Shown here in pieces: positions 8,862 to 17,349 of a stretch of 64,000 nt of DNA (position 1 is the stretch's first letter; each line of letters opens with the position of its first letter). The notes under the pieces were generated by a model. It made no database searches. It worked only from the letters and a program-made list of their open reading frames with translations, and was not told the DNA's origin. This DNA is from Foliimonas ilicis. Its GTDB lineage: Bacteria; Pseudomonadota; Alphaproteobacteria; Rhizobiales; Rhizobiaceae. The position numbers and the translations under genes were made by a program. The stretch is taken from NCBI RefSeq assembly GCF_039939195.1, contig NZ_JBDUUH010000012.1:143572-207571 (forward strand), given 5' to 3'.

Positions 8862-8905
8862 CTAGATCGCCGTGCGTCCTATTGGACGCACAAAGGACGA
8901 TCTAG
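8862..8905. repeat. Nested stem-loop
   Basis: CTAGATCG (8862-8869) pairs with CGATCTAG (8898-8905), enclosing GTGCGTCC-TATT-GGACGCAC (8872-8891). Lies between the CDF gene and trpE(G); function not evident. Confidence 0.6.
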
Positions 8906-8915
8906 CACTTTGAGT

Positions 8916-8965
8916 GAGCATCGGAATAATCCGAAAACCGGTAACCACTTTTCGGTCCGATGCTC
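8916..8965. repeat. Palindrome at the 3' end of trpE(G)
   Basis: GAGCATCGGA (8916-8925) pairs with TCCGATGCTC (8956-8965), with inner CCGAAAA/TTTTCGG. It touches the trpE(G) stop codon. The form is that of a common rhizobial dispersed palindrome and may serve as a terminator. Confidence 0.6.
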
Positions 8966-11154
8966 TAGGCGGCCTTTTCCTTCGATTTGCGCGGCAAATG
9001 CGCGACGACATTTTCTATCATGCGCATTCCGGCATCGTGGCCGAGCGTCATGATCGATTCAGGGTGAAACTGCACTGCGGCGACCGGCTCATGCTTGTGC
9101 TCGAACGCCATGATGATGCCGTCCTCGGTTTCCGCTGTCACCTCGAAATCGTCCGGCAGACGCACCGGATCGGCAAAGATCGAGTGGTAGCGGCCAACCG
9201 TGACTTCCGAAGGCAGGCCGGAGAAAATCACGCCTGGACGCGAAACGCGGATACGTGACGGCTTTCCGTGCATTGGAATGTGAAGCTGGCGCAACTCGCC
9301 GCCATAGGCTTCCGCCAATGCCTGCAGGCCGAGGCATACACCGAAGATCGGTAGCTTGCGCTTGCGTGCCTTTGAAATGGTCGCGGCACAATCGAAATCC
9401 TTCGGCGTGCCGGGACCGGGAGAAAGCACGACGAGATCCGGCTTGAACTGATCGAAGACCTCTTCCGAGACAGGCGAGCGCACCGTCGAGACGACCGCAC
9501 CTGTCTGCCGGAAATAATTCGCCAGCGTATGCACGAAGGAATCTTCGTGATCGACCAGCAGAATGTTCACGCCCTCCCCGACCCGCGCGGATTCGCGCTT
9601 CGAAGCGGTGGCATTTCCGGCTTTGGCATCGCGTATGGCAGAAAGCATGGCAGAGGCCTTCAGTTCGGTTTCGGCTTCTTCTTCCTCGGGAACGGAATCG
9701 AACAGCAGCGTCGCGCCCGCCCTCACCTCGGCCAGACCGTCCTTGATGCGGATGGTTCTGAGCGTCAGACCGGTGTTCAAATCGCCGTTGAAATGAACCA
9801 TGCCAACCGCCCCGCCATACCAGGCGCGCGGGCTTTTCTCGTTTTCCTCGATGAAGCGCATGGCCCACAATTTTGGCGCGCCGGTCACCGTCACGGCCCA
9901 GGCGTGGCTGAGAAACGCGTCGAAAGCATCCATGCCTTCGCGCAGACGGCCCTCGATATGATCGACCGTATGGATCAGGCGCGAATACATCTCGATCTGG
10001 CGACGCCCGATGACGCGCACCGAACCCGGATCGCACACCCGGCTCTTGTCGTTACGGTCGACATCCGAGCACATGGTCAGCTCGGACTCATCCTTCTTGG
10101 AATTCAGAAGCTTGATGATCTGCTCGCTGTCGGAGATCGCATCTTCGCCGCGCTTGATCGTGCCTGAAATCGGGCAGGTTTCCACCCGACGGCCATTGAC
10201 CCGCACGAACATTTCCGGCGATGCGCCGATCAGATATTCGCCCTCGCCCAGATTGATGAAGAACGAATAGGGCGACGGGTTGATGGCCTTGAGACGGCGC
10301 GAGATTTCCGAAGGTGCCGTTTCGCAGCGCTCGTAAAACATCTGGCCCGGAACGACCTCGAACAGATCGCCGCGCTGGAAGCTTACCTTGGCCTTATCGA
10401 CGATTTTGGCATATTCGCCGGGCGTATGATCGCCGCGCGGCGGAATGGTGTCGGACTGCTTGAACGGCACTTCCGCACCGCCGCGCGCCAGACCTTCCGT
10501 CGATGCACCCTCAAAAGCGTATTCATAGCGGTCGTGCCACGCCTTGGCCGAATAGTGATCGACGACCAGAATTTCATCGGGCAGGTAAAGCACCAGATCG
10601 CGCTGGCTTTCAGCGCGCTTCAGCTTGTAATCGACCGGATCGAACTGGAACGCCAGATCGTAGCCGAACGCGCCATAGAGTCCGAGATTGCTGTCTTCGC
10701 TCGTTTTGAACAGCGAGGTAATCGCCCGCAAAACGGTGAAAACCGAAGGAACGCGGGAGCGCTCTTCCTCGGTGAAAACACGTGTCGGCAAAGATATTTC
10801 GATGCGGATCAGTTTGTCCGTATCCTCGACAATCGTCACTTCTGACAGCGCTGCAACCGCCTTACGCACGAAGGGCAGAAGAATTTCGCCGCGCCCATTG
10901 AGCGCTTCGATGCGCATCGAGCGGCCCCGCGCGCTGACGACCAGCGGCGGATCGATGATTGCCGTGTCCCATCGCGTATAACGGCCGGGATATTCGTAAT
11001 TGGAAGAAAAAACCGCGCCGCGGCGCGAATTCAGCGCATCGATATAGGTTTCGATGGCGCTGTCATATGGCGTTTCATGACGTTGGCGCGTGATAGCGAC
11101 CCCGCCTTCGGTGAAAAAACGCTCTGCACCGTTTTCAAGCACTTCAATCGTCAT
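8965..11154 (-). CDS. trpE(G): Fused anthranilate synthase TrpE(G)
   Basis: 729 aa from the ATG at 11154 (TTGGAGACGGGAATG gives the RBS). Residues about 1-510 are the chorismate-binding component I (signatures PISGTIKRGE and DVDRNDKSRVC); residues about 530-729 are the glutamine amidotransferase component II with the nucleophile in FGVCLGLQALAEAYGG and the H-E pair in VQFHPESIMT. The fused form and this length are as in Sinorhizobium. Converts chorismate and glutamine to anthranilate, the first step of tryptophan synthesis. A leader peptide with three Trp codons and an attenuator precede it. Confidence 0.96.
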   Translation of the reverse strand: MTIEVLENGAERFFTEGGVAITRQRHETPYDSAIETYIDALNSRRGAVFSSNYEYPGRYTRWDTAIIDPPLVVSARGRSMRIEALNGRGEILLPFVRKAVAALSEVTIVEDTDKLIRIEISLPTRVFTEEERSRVPSVFTVLRAITSLFKTSEDSNLGLYGAFGYDLAFQFDPVDYKLKRAESQRDLVLYLPDEILVVDHYSAKAWHDRYEYAFEGASTEGLARGGAEVPFKQSDTIPPRGDHTPGEYAKIVDKAKVSFQRGDLFEVVPGQMFYERCETAPSEISRRLKAINPSPYSFFINLGEGEYLIGASPEMFVRVNGRRVETCPISGTIKRGEDAISDSEQIIKLLNSKKDESELTMCSDVDRNDKSRVCDPGSVRVIGRRQIEMYSRLIHTVDHIEGRLREGMDAFDAFLSHAWAVTVTGAPKLWAMRFIEENEKSPRAWYGGAVGMVHFNGDLNTGLTLRTIRIKDGLAEVRAGATLLFDSVPEEEEAETELKASAMLSAIRDAKAGNATASKRESARVGEGVNILLVDHEDSFVHTLANYFRQTGAVVSTVRSPVSEEVFDQFKPDLVVLSPGPGTPKDFDCAATISKARKRKLPIFGVCLGLQALAEAYGGELRQLHIPMHGKPSRIRVSRPGVIFSGLPSEVTVGRYHSIFADPVRLPDDFEVTAETEDGIIMAFEHKHEPVAAVQFHPESIMTLGHDAGMRMIENVVAHLPRKSKEKAA

Positions 11155-11202
11155 TCCCGTCTCCAATCATCTCTAAAAGTCGTCCGGGAAACCTTGCTCG
11201 AA

Positions 11203-11271
11203 TAAGAAATGGCCGCCCGGAAATCCGTTGCGGCCACTTGGTTACACGCGCACGCGCTTGCAGTAGGCCGC
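11203..11271 (-). promoter_or_regulatory. trp attenuator (antiterminator and terminator)
   Basis: In the minus-strand RNA, GUGGGCC of the Trp codons (11286-11280) pairs with GGCCUAC (11269-11263): protector. GCGGCC (11271-11266) pairs with GGCCGC (11235-11230): antiterminator. UGGCCGC (11236-11230) pairs with GCGGCCA (11216-11210), followed by UUUCUU: terminator. The three helices are mutually exclusive, as in classical ribosome-mediated attenuation. The terminated transcript would be an rnTrpL-like small RNA. Confidence 0.88.
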
Positions 11272-11273
11272 CG

Positions 11274-11318
11274 TCAGCAGGCCCACCACCAAAGCTTCGT
11301 GTTCGAAATCGTGTTCAT
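11274..11318 (-). CDS. trpL: trp operon leader peptide TrpL
   Basis: A 14-codon frame, MNTISNTKLWWWAC, with three consecutive UGG codons. The ribosome-binding site is GGAGAAAAT just before the ATG. The length and WWWA ending match the rhizobial peTrpL leader peptides. Ribosome stalling at the Trp codons when Trp-tRNA is scarce would free the antiterminator and allow trpE(G) transcription. Too short for ordinary gene finders. Confidence 0.9.
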   Translation of the reverse strand: MNTISNTKLWWWAC

Positions 11319-11376
11319 ATTTTCTCCATAGCCGTGAAGGCGACCGGAAGCAACCGGATTCCGGTCAGGACACGCT

Positions 11377-12549
11377 TTAGGCTTCCTGCGGCGTCTCGAT
11401 CAGATTGTTGCGGTCGAGCGATTGCGAGGCGAATGCCACGGCAAGCGCCAGAAGCGCGATGCCCACGCCGACCAGCGGCAATTGCTGATAGCCAAGCCCG
11501 AAAGACAGGGCCGCGCCGCCTATCCATGCGCCCGCGGCATTGCCCGCATTGAACGCGCCCTGATTGAGGGTCGCCGCGAGATTTGGCGCTTCGGACGCGG
11601 CTTCCACGACGCGCATCTGCATCGGTGGAACGATGACGAAGGTGAGCACGCCCCATATGAAAATCAGCGCGATCGCAGCGAATGCCGACGTTCCGAACTC
11701 TGCAAGGCCGAGATGGACAAGCGCGAGCAGCATCAGCGTGCCGATAACCGTTGGCATGAGCTTCCAGTCCGCCAGCTTGCCGCCGAGAATATTGCCGATC
11801 GTCATGCCGCCGCCGAATAGAAGCAGAACCCATGTCACCGATTCAGTCGAAAGCCCCGTCACTTCCATCAACAAAGGCTTGATGTAGGTGAAGACGGCGA
11901 ACAGGCTGCCCGATGCAAGCGCGGAGATGATCATGGCGAGCCACACCTGCAATTTGCCGAGCACCTTCACTTCGCCCATCAGCCCGCCGCCGCTGGGTGC
12001 CGCGACATTTGAAGGAACGAACCACGCGATTGCGGCAACCGACAGCAGTCCGATCACCACAACCGCGAAGAATGTCGAGCGCCAGCCATAGGCTTCGCCC
12101 AGTGCCGTACCGCCCGGCACGCCGAGAATATTGGCAAGCGTCAGACCGGCAAACATCAGCGCGATTGCACTGGCGCGCTGGTTTTTGGGAACGAGGCTGG
12201 CGGCAACCACCGAGCCGATGCCGAAGAATGCACCGTGGCCGAATGCGGTCACGACACGCGCCGCCATCAGCGTCCAATAGGTCGGCGCGATGGCGCAGAG
12301 AAGATTGCCGACGACGAAAAGTGAGGCAAGCGCCAGCAAAACGCCTTTTCGCGGCATGTTCGCCGTGGCAATCGCAATCACCGGCGCTCCGAAAACCACG
12401 CCGAGCGCGTAGCCCGTAACGAGAAGGCCCGCAGCAGGGATGGAAACACCAAGATCGCCGGCAACTTCGGGAAGCAGCCCCATGATGACAAATTCGGTCG
12501 TGCCAATGCAGAACGAGGCAACCGCCAGCGCCAGAATAGGAAGGGGCAT
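11377..12549 (-). CDS. MFS exporter, AraJ/YdhP type (DHA1)
   Basis: 390 aa from the ATG at 12549 (a GTG at 12558 would add three residues). Twelve predicted membrane segments; the start PILALAVASFCIGTTEFVIM and the GHGAFFGIGSVVAASLV motif are typical of the arabinose/sugar-efflux subgroup of drug:H+ antiporters. Substrate unknown. It ends about 58 bases upstream of trpL on the same strand, separated by a GACCGGA/TCCGGTC hairpin. A paralogue with the same motifs is at 38694-39857. Confidence 0.88.
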   Translation of the reverse strand: MPLPILALAVASFCIGTTEFVIMGLLPEVAGDLGVSIPAAGLLVTGYALGVVFGAPVIAIATANMPRKGVLLALASLFVVGNLLCAIAPTYWTLMAARVVTAFGHGAFFGIGSVVAASLVPKNQRASAIALMFAGLTLANILGVPGGTALGEAYGWRSTFFAVVVIGLLSVAAIAWFVPSNVAAPSGGGLMGEVKVLGKLQVWLAMIISALASGSLFAVFTYIKPLLMEVTGLSTESVTWVLLLFGGGMTIGNILGGKLADWKLMPTVIGTLMLLALVHLGLAEFGTSAFAAIALIFIWGVLTFVIVPPMQMRVVEAASEAPNLAATLNQGAFNAGNAAGAWIGGAALSFGLGYQQLPLVGVGIALLALAVAFASQSLDRNNLIETPQEA

Positions 12550-12703
12550 GAGACTCACATGATTGTAGAGAGATAAAGGAGGACTATCCCGAATTCGTCC
12601 TTATCCCGCAAATGCTATTGCTGCAACGCAGCATTGCGCGGCACGCGTAGCCGATCTCCCAATTCGGGTCGCAATCGGGCGAAGTTGCCGTTAAGAGCAT
12701 CAC

Positions 12704-13792
12704 ATGCAGACTGAGCAATCATCGCCCGATTCCGGGGTTTTAAGCGGAAAGCCCCGGCTGATCCAATGGGCCGTCCTGCTTCTGCTCTCAATTTTGTTTT
12801 CCGGAATTCTCGAATTTGCACGCCTTCCGGCAGCCTTGCTGGTCGGGCCGATGCTGGCCGCGATTCTGTGTGGAACGAATGGTGCAACGATCCGTGTGTT
12901 CAAACCCGGTTTTGCAGGCGCGCAGGCAATCGTCGGTTGCCTGATCGCGGCCTCGATCTCGTCGGATATTTTCACCGCGCTCTCGTCGAGCTGGCCTCTT
13001 ATTCTGGGCGTCGTGCTGGCAACGGTTTGTGCCAGCAGCTTTCTGGGCTGGATAATCAGCCGCTGGCGCATCCTTCCCGGAACAACTGCCGTATGGGGTT
13101 CGGCACCGGGGGCGGCTACGGCGATGGTTCTCATGGCCGGTGCATTCGGCGCCGATGCCCGGCTTGTGGCCTTCATGCAATATCTGCGCGTCATCATCGT
13201 CTCGCTGGCCGCAGCACTCGTCGCCAGAATATGGGTCGACACCGGCAGCGTAGCACCGCCGCAAATCGTCTGGTTTCCTGAAATCGAAATTCCGGCATTC
13301 GCTGCAACGCTCTTCATCGCTGTTGCCGGTGGGGTCGTAGGGCGGTTGCTGCGGCTACCATCGCCTTATTTTCTCGGCGCGATGATTGTCGGGATCGTGC
13401 TGCATATCGGTCTCGACCTGCCCATGCAGATACCCGAATGGCTGCTTGCTATCAGCTATGCGCTTGTCGGCTGGTCGATCGGGCTGAATTTCACACGGCC
13501 CATATTGCGGCACGCCAGCAAAGCGCTCCCGCAAGTTATCGCGTCCATTCTGATTCTGGTGGCATTTTGCGGCGGGTTGGCATGGTTGCTGGTCCACCTG
13601 CTCGGTATCGATCCCCTCACCGCCTATCTCGCCACCAGTCCCGGCGGCATGGATTCCGTCGCGATTATCGCGGCGGCTTCGAACAATGTGGACATCTCGT
13701 TCGTCATGGCTCTGCAAAGCGCACGCTTTTTGCTGGTTCTGCTGCTTGGGCCACCGCTTGCGCGTTATGTGGCGCGTCGCGTTAAACCGTGA
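12704..13792 (+). CDS. AbrB-family (AmoA-like) membrane protein
   Basis: 362 aa, about ten membrane segments in two repeated halves, each with an RLP(A/S)-(L/Y)-L-GxM motif (RLPAALLVGPMLAA and RLPSPYFLGAMIVG). This is the PF05145 layout, often mislabelled ammonia monooxygenase or AbrB transcriptional regulator. Function unknown; some members affect transport or respiration phenotypes. Single gene, with the MFS exporter divergent upstream. Confidence 0.82.
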   Translation: MQTEQSSPDSGVLSGKPRLIQWAVLLLLSILFSGILEFARLPAALLVGPMLAAILCGTNGATIRVFKPGFAGAQAIVGCLIAASISSDIFTALSSSWPLILGVVLATVCASSFLGWIISRWRILPGTTAVWGSAPGAATAMVLMAGAFGADARLVAFMQYLRVIIVSLAAALVARIWVDTGSVAPPQIVWFPEIEIPAFAATLFIAVAGGVVGRLLRLPSPYFLGAMIVGIVLHIGLDLPMQIPEWLLAISYALVGWSIGLNFTRPILRHASKALPQVIASILILVAFCGGLAWLLVHLLGIDPLTAYLATSPGGMDSVAIIAAASNNVDISFVMALQSARFLLVLLLGPPLARYVARRVKP

Positions 13793-13943
13793 TTCTCAAA
13801 ATTCATTGAACGCTTGAGATTTGGTGCGAATAGGCTAATTTGCATCGGCTCGCTGCCTGCAAAATGCGGCTGCGAAGCCATAATCCGCTTCTGACCTTAT
13901 CGCCCCCATAAAGTCGGACGCCCTCTATTTGTGTGGGGAAAAA

Positions 13944-14240
13944 ATGATTTTGGGGCATCTCGACGAGAATGCGGAACAGGCAGCCGCGTTGTTGGCTGTA
14001 ATGGGCAACGAGAAGCGGCTGAAGATCATCTCCCATCTGGTCGATGACGAATTGTCCGTCGGCGTCATCGCAGACAAGGTTTCGCTCAGCCAATCCGCTC
14101 TTTCGCAACATCTGGCGAAGCTACGCAGCCTCGATCTCGTCCAGACGCGCCGCGACCGCCAGACGATCTACTATTCATGCAACAGTGAAGCAGTTCATCG
14201 ACTGCTCGAGACACTCTCCGACATTTTCAGGAAGCAGTAA
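13944..14240 (+). CDS. NolR-like ArsR-family regulator
   Basis: 98 aa from the ATG at 13944 (GGGGAAAAA just upstream; an in-frame TTG at 13929 is less likely). Winged-helix domain with the recognition helix SLSQSALSQHLAKLR and the wing RRDRQTIYYS, very close to what I recall of rhizobial NolR. No CxC metal site is seen, so it is unlikely to be a metal sensor. NolR acts as a dimeric repressor of nodulation and growth genes; target genes here are unknown. The RNA methyltransferase follows on the same strand. Confidence 0.82.
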   Translation: MILGHLDENAEQAAALLAVMGNEKRLKIISHLVDDELSVGVIADKVSLSQSALSQHLAKLRSLDLVQTRRDRQTIYYSCNSEAVHRLLETLSDIFRKQ

Positions 14241-14300
14241 CTGGCGCGGGCTTTGCCGACGCGGTAAGCCGTGCACAAAGCCCGTTCGGAACAGCTTCTC

Positions 14301-15095
14301 ATGCCGACCATCCGCATCGACGACCGCGACGATCCTCGCGTCACCCATTACATGAATATTCGCGAGCGCGAGCTCGTCGGCCGTGAGAACCGCTTCATTG
14401 CTGAAGGCAAGGTGGTCCTCAACGTGCTTTTTTCGGCAAAGCGCTTCGAGGCACAATCCGTTCTCGTGCTGGAAAGCCGCCTGCCCGGCCTGCAGGAAAC
14501 GCTGAAACATGCACCTGAAGACATGCCGGTCTATGTCGCCTCGCAGGACGTTCTGGATTCGATTGCCGGTTTTCATATTCATCGGGGTATTCTGGCGACA
14601 GGAAAACGCCGAGGCTCTGAAACGGCGGAAAGCCTGCTCGAAAACCTCCCTGAAAATGCGCTGGTAGTTGCCCTGGTGGGAATTTCAAACCACGACAATA
14701 TGGGCTCCATCTTCCGAAACGCCGCCGCCTTCGGTGCGGATCTGGTGTTGATGGATGAAACGTCCTGCGATCCGCTTTATCGCAAAGCCATCCGCGTCTC
14801 CGTCGGCGCAACGCTCAAAGTGCCGTTCGCCTTCGCGGGCAACGCCATGTCACTGGCGCAATCGCTGGATCGTCACGGATTTCAACAATTGGCCCTATCA
14901 CCCAGCGGTGCTGCCGATATTCGCGACATCAAGAGGCCCAAGCGCCTGGCGCTTTATCTGGGAACCGAAGGCGAAGGACTGCCGGCGGATTTGCTTTCGC
15001 GACTGAACACGGCGCGCATTTCCATCGCCAGCGATTTCGACAGCCTCAACGTGGCGGCCGCATCTGCAATCGCCTTGCACCAGTTTTCTAAATAA
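14301..15095 (+). CDS. TrmH/SpoU-family RNA methyltransferase
   Basis: 264 aa from ATG 14301 (a GTG at 14271 would add ten residues). The N-terminal substrate-binding part is at about 20-85; the SPOUT domain follows with the three motifs: GISNHDNMGSIFRNAAAFGAD, ALYLGTEGEGLP and DSLNVAAASAIALHQF. The asparagine/arginine of motif 1 and the glutamate of motif 2 are present. Transfers a methyl group to ribose 2'-OH of tRNA or rRNA; the exact target cannot be told. It follows the NolR-like gene after about 60 bases. Confidence 0.9.
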   Translation: MPTIRIDDRDDPRVTHYMNIRERELVGRENRFIAEGKVVLNVLFSAKRFEAQSVLVLESRLPGLQETLKHAPEDMPVYVASQDVLDSIAGFHIHRGILATGKRRGSETAESLLENLPENALVVALVGISNHDNMGSIFRNAAAFGADLVLMDETSCDPLYRKAIRVSVGATLKVPFAFAGNAMSLAQSLDRHGFQQLALSPSGAADIRDIKRPKRLALYLGTEGEGLPADLLSRLNTARISIASDFDSLNVAAASAIALHQFSK

Positions 15096-15184
15096 TTAAA
15101 GCCGTTCATTTTTAGATAGAAACGCAGGCGGGACAACACCCCCCTCTGCCCTGCCGGGCATCTCCCCCTCAAGGGGGGCAGTGT

Positions 15185-15544
15185 TTACATTGGACTCGTA
15201 ATTAGATGCCTGTTGAAGAACAGAGCGAGGGTTATGTCGAGCATCTGATGGGTTTTTGAAAAGCGCTTTGATCGACGGTTGAAGCGGGCGAGGTTGTCGC
15301 GGATCGATGAGTTGGATGCCTCGATCAGATGTGTCTGCGCCTTGGTCTGGGTATGAGGCTCGCCGATCCCCATGCGCTCGAAGGCCAGATGATAGCTGGA
15401 GTTGGCATCGGTATAGATCGCCTCGATCGTGCCCACGGCCTGTTTGACGAGCCGGTAGATGGTCATGGCGCTCGTCACGCCCTTGTCGCCGATATGATAG
15501 GCAACGACCCGGTTCTGACGGCGGCTGAAGGCGGTCCAGATCAC
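15185..15544 (-). CDS. IS1 transposase, second frame (InsB')
   Basis: Catalytic portion: DTAFSRR-type start (IWTAFSRRQNRVVAYHIGD), then YTDANSSY and the C-terminal block SSIRDNLARFNRRSKRFSKT, all matching IS1 InsB. It has no good start of its own (GTG only) and is expected to be made as a fusion with the upstream frame through a -1 shift. The fused product would be about 235 aa. Confidence 0.88.
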   Translation of the reverse strand: MIWTAFSRRQNRVVAYHIGDKGVTSAMTIYRLVKQAVGTIEAIYTDANSSYHLAFERMGIGEPHTQTKAQTHLIEASNSSIRDNLARFNRRSKRFSKTHQMLDITLALFFNRHLITSPM

Positions 15545-15891
15545 CGCCCGCAGCTGTTTTTTTGAACGAAAGTATAGATCTCGTCCATCTCGATAATGTC
15601 GGCCTCAGTCACACAGGCTGGGCCAGACTTGGCCAGCCGCGCCTGCACGGCCTCATGCTCCTTGCGTATCCAGCGCAACACGCCGGCCGGCGAGGCGCCG
15701 ACAAAGCGCGCGATTTTGCGGATGCCGACATTGTTGAGATACATGTCCACAGCCTGCGCTTTGGTTTGCGGGCTGAACCGGCGAGGCCTATCCGTACAGT
15801 AGCGTCCGCACGACCGGCAGCAATAGCGTTGCGCCCCGTCCTTGCGACCGGTCTTGCGCAAATCCTGGCTCTGGCAATTTGGACAGTCCAT
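15541..15891 (-). CDS. IS1 transposase, first frame (InsA-like)
   Basis: 116 aa. N-terminal zinc ribbon (CPNCQSQD...YCCRSCGRY), then a helix-turn-helix (IRKIARFVGASPAGVLRWI) and the first acidic residue of the active site in EMDEIYTFV. Near the stop, minus-strand bases 15563-15557 give A-AAA-AAC, the standard -1 frameshift heptamer of IS1; shifting joins FVQKK to QLRAVIWTAF of the second frame. Alone this product would be the InsA-type DNA-binding repressor. Confidence 0.9.
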   Translation of the reverse strand: MDCPNCQSQDLRKTGRKDGAQRYCCRSCGRYCTDRPRRFSPQTKAQAVDMYLNNVGIRKIARFVGASPAGVLRWIRKEHEAVQARLAKSGPACVTEADIIEMDEIYTFVQKNSCGR

Positions 15892-16121
15892 CCTTCTTCT
15901 CCCACCAAATCACATGACAGGCAGCAGAAGAATCCAAAAACAGTCAGATGTAAACAATGCCCTCAAGGGGGGAGATTGGCTGATACGACTCTCCGCCTGT
16001 GTTCTGCAACGTGGGTAGTTGATACCGCGCGTTCATGACAAAGTAATCTCCCCCCTTGAGGGGGAGATGCCCGGCAGGGCAGAGGGGGGTGCCTCGCGCT
16101 TCCATCAAAACAGGAGCCGCT

Positions 16122-17219
16122 CTAGCTCTTAGCCGCATCCTGAAGCGCGCGAACGCGGTCGGCGAGGCTCGGCGTTGCGTTCGTCTTCCCGTCCTTGTCG
16201 AGAATTGTCGAGATAGGGGAATTCGGCCCTTCGACAAGCAAAGTGAGGTTTACGACCTCGGCGGCAAGCTTGTGCATCTCCTCGCGAAGCGCACCGTCGC
16301 CATCTGAACTCTCAGACGCGCGGCCCCTCTTGCCGGAAGCCGTTTTGAGGCGCTTGTTTTCACGCATCAAAGTGGTGAGGCGCGCTTCGAGCCGTTTCAC
16401 ATCGCCTATTTTTTTACTTTCAGGCAAAGCGTCCTCATCATCCAATGTCGTTGCGGTGTTGCCCTTCAAGCGCTCCAGCTCTTTCTCGCGCCTGTCCAGC
16501 CGGTCTTCGCGATCTGCCAGATCAGCCAGCATACGCTCGGATTTCGCATCGAGCGTAGTCACCTTTTGGCTTTCTTCTTTCAGCTTTTCTTTTGCGAACC
16601 GGATTTCGACGGCCGCATCGCGAACCCGTTTTTCGGCGTCCTGCTTGTCGCGTTTGGCAGTCGCAAGACTTGCCCTCAGCGAATCGATCTCCCTGTCGCG
16701 CGACGCAAGTTCGATCTGGCGATTGCTGGAAGCAAAGCTCGCATCCTCGTAAAGGCGGCTGATCGACTTCAGCTCGGCGGCGAGATCCTTTGCCTTGCGC
16801 TTGGAGCTTTCGCTTTTTTCGGAAAGCTCTGCGATGCACGCGGTACTCTTTGCAATCTCCGCCTCGATTTCGGCATTGCGAAGCTCAAGCGCTTCGATCG
16901 CCTGCGTCTTGTCGCCATCAGTCAGGGAAAGGCGCTTGCAGAGCGCGTCGCTGCGGCTCATTTCCACCGTCTGCTCAGCGGTTTTCGTGCGCAAGGACTG
17001 GATGTTTTTTTCCAGTTTCCGGACGGTCATCGCATATTCAGCGCGTATCGCATCCTTTTCAGCACGGATTTCATCGCGACTGAGCGGCATGGACGCCTCG
17101 ATGCGCTTGCGGGTCAGCGATACGGCACGCCGCCAGATCGCCGGCGCGATCATCATTGCGATGAACCCGGCGCACATGAAGCCAAGGATGAAAAACAGAA
17201 GTGGCTGGATCACATCCAT
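16122..17219 (-). CDS. Membrane-anchored coiled-coil protein
   Basis: 365 aa from ATG 17219. One N-terminal membrane segment (residues about 5-28), then almost continuous heptad-rich helix from about 50 to 270, a charged linker, and a short C-terminal part (HKLAAEVVNLTLLVEGPNSPI) that may be the conserved core. No enzyme motif. Topology suggests a cytoplasmic coiled coil tethered to the inner membrane. It ends next to an IS-bearing repeat and starts 130 bases from eipA on the same strand. Role unknown. Confidence 0.72.
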   Translation of the reverse strand: MDVIQPLLFFILGFMCAGFIAMMIAPAIWRRAVSLTRKRIEASMPLSRDEIRAEKDAIRAEYAMTVRKLEKNIQSLRTKTAEQTVEMSRSDALCKRLSLTDGDKTQAIEALELRNAEIEAEIAKSTACIAELSEKSESSKRKAKDLAAELKSISRLYEDASFASSNRQIELASRDREIDSLRASLATAKRDKQDAEKRVRDAAVEIRFAKEKLKEESQKVTTLDAKSERMLADLADREDRLDRREKELERLKGNTATTLDDEDALPESKKIGDVKRLEARLTTLMRENKRLKTASGKRGRASESSDGDGALREEMHKLAAEVVNLTLLVEGPNSPISTILDKDGKTNATPSLADRVRALQDAAKS

Positions 17220-17349
17220 CAATCCATTGCGAAAACGCGGCTAAATCGCCGCGTTTGTCTTGCCACGGCAAGCCTGCTCGAATCCAGTGAGCTTTTTTCG
17301 AAAGCCCCTGAATTTCCGCGTTTTCTGTACCTTGAAGCCATTCCGAAGA

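Larger units (their letters stand above)
15177..15961 (-). mobile_element. IS1-family insertion sequence, complete
   Basis: 785 bp. Ends GGCAGTGTTTACATTGGACT (left) and, in complement, GGCATTGTTTACATCTGACT (right). Flanked by a 9-bp duplication CTCAAGGGG at 15168-15176 and 15962-15970, as expected of IS1. Holds two overlapping frames with a canonical slippery site. Terminal repeats, duplication and both frames look intact, so it may still be active. It sits in the core of a palindromic repeat. Confidence 0.93.
15137..16091. repeat. Palindromic repeat split by an IS1-family element
   Basis: Perfect 40-bp arms at 15137-15176 and 16052-16091 form one Bru-RS-like element; without the insertion it would be about 160 bp. 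Arms begin CACCCCCCTCTGCCCTGCCG. Its interior matches, in reverse complement, the interior of the element at 63743-63875. Confidence 0.88.

Noticed and set aside
15185..15891. IS1 transposase as a frameshifted pseudogene
   Set aside because: The A-AAA-AAC heptamer at the overlap is the standard programmed shift site of this family, so the two-frame layout is normal.
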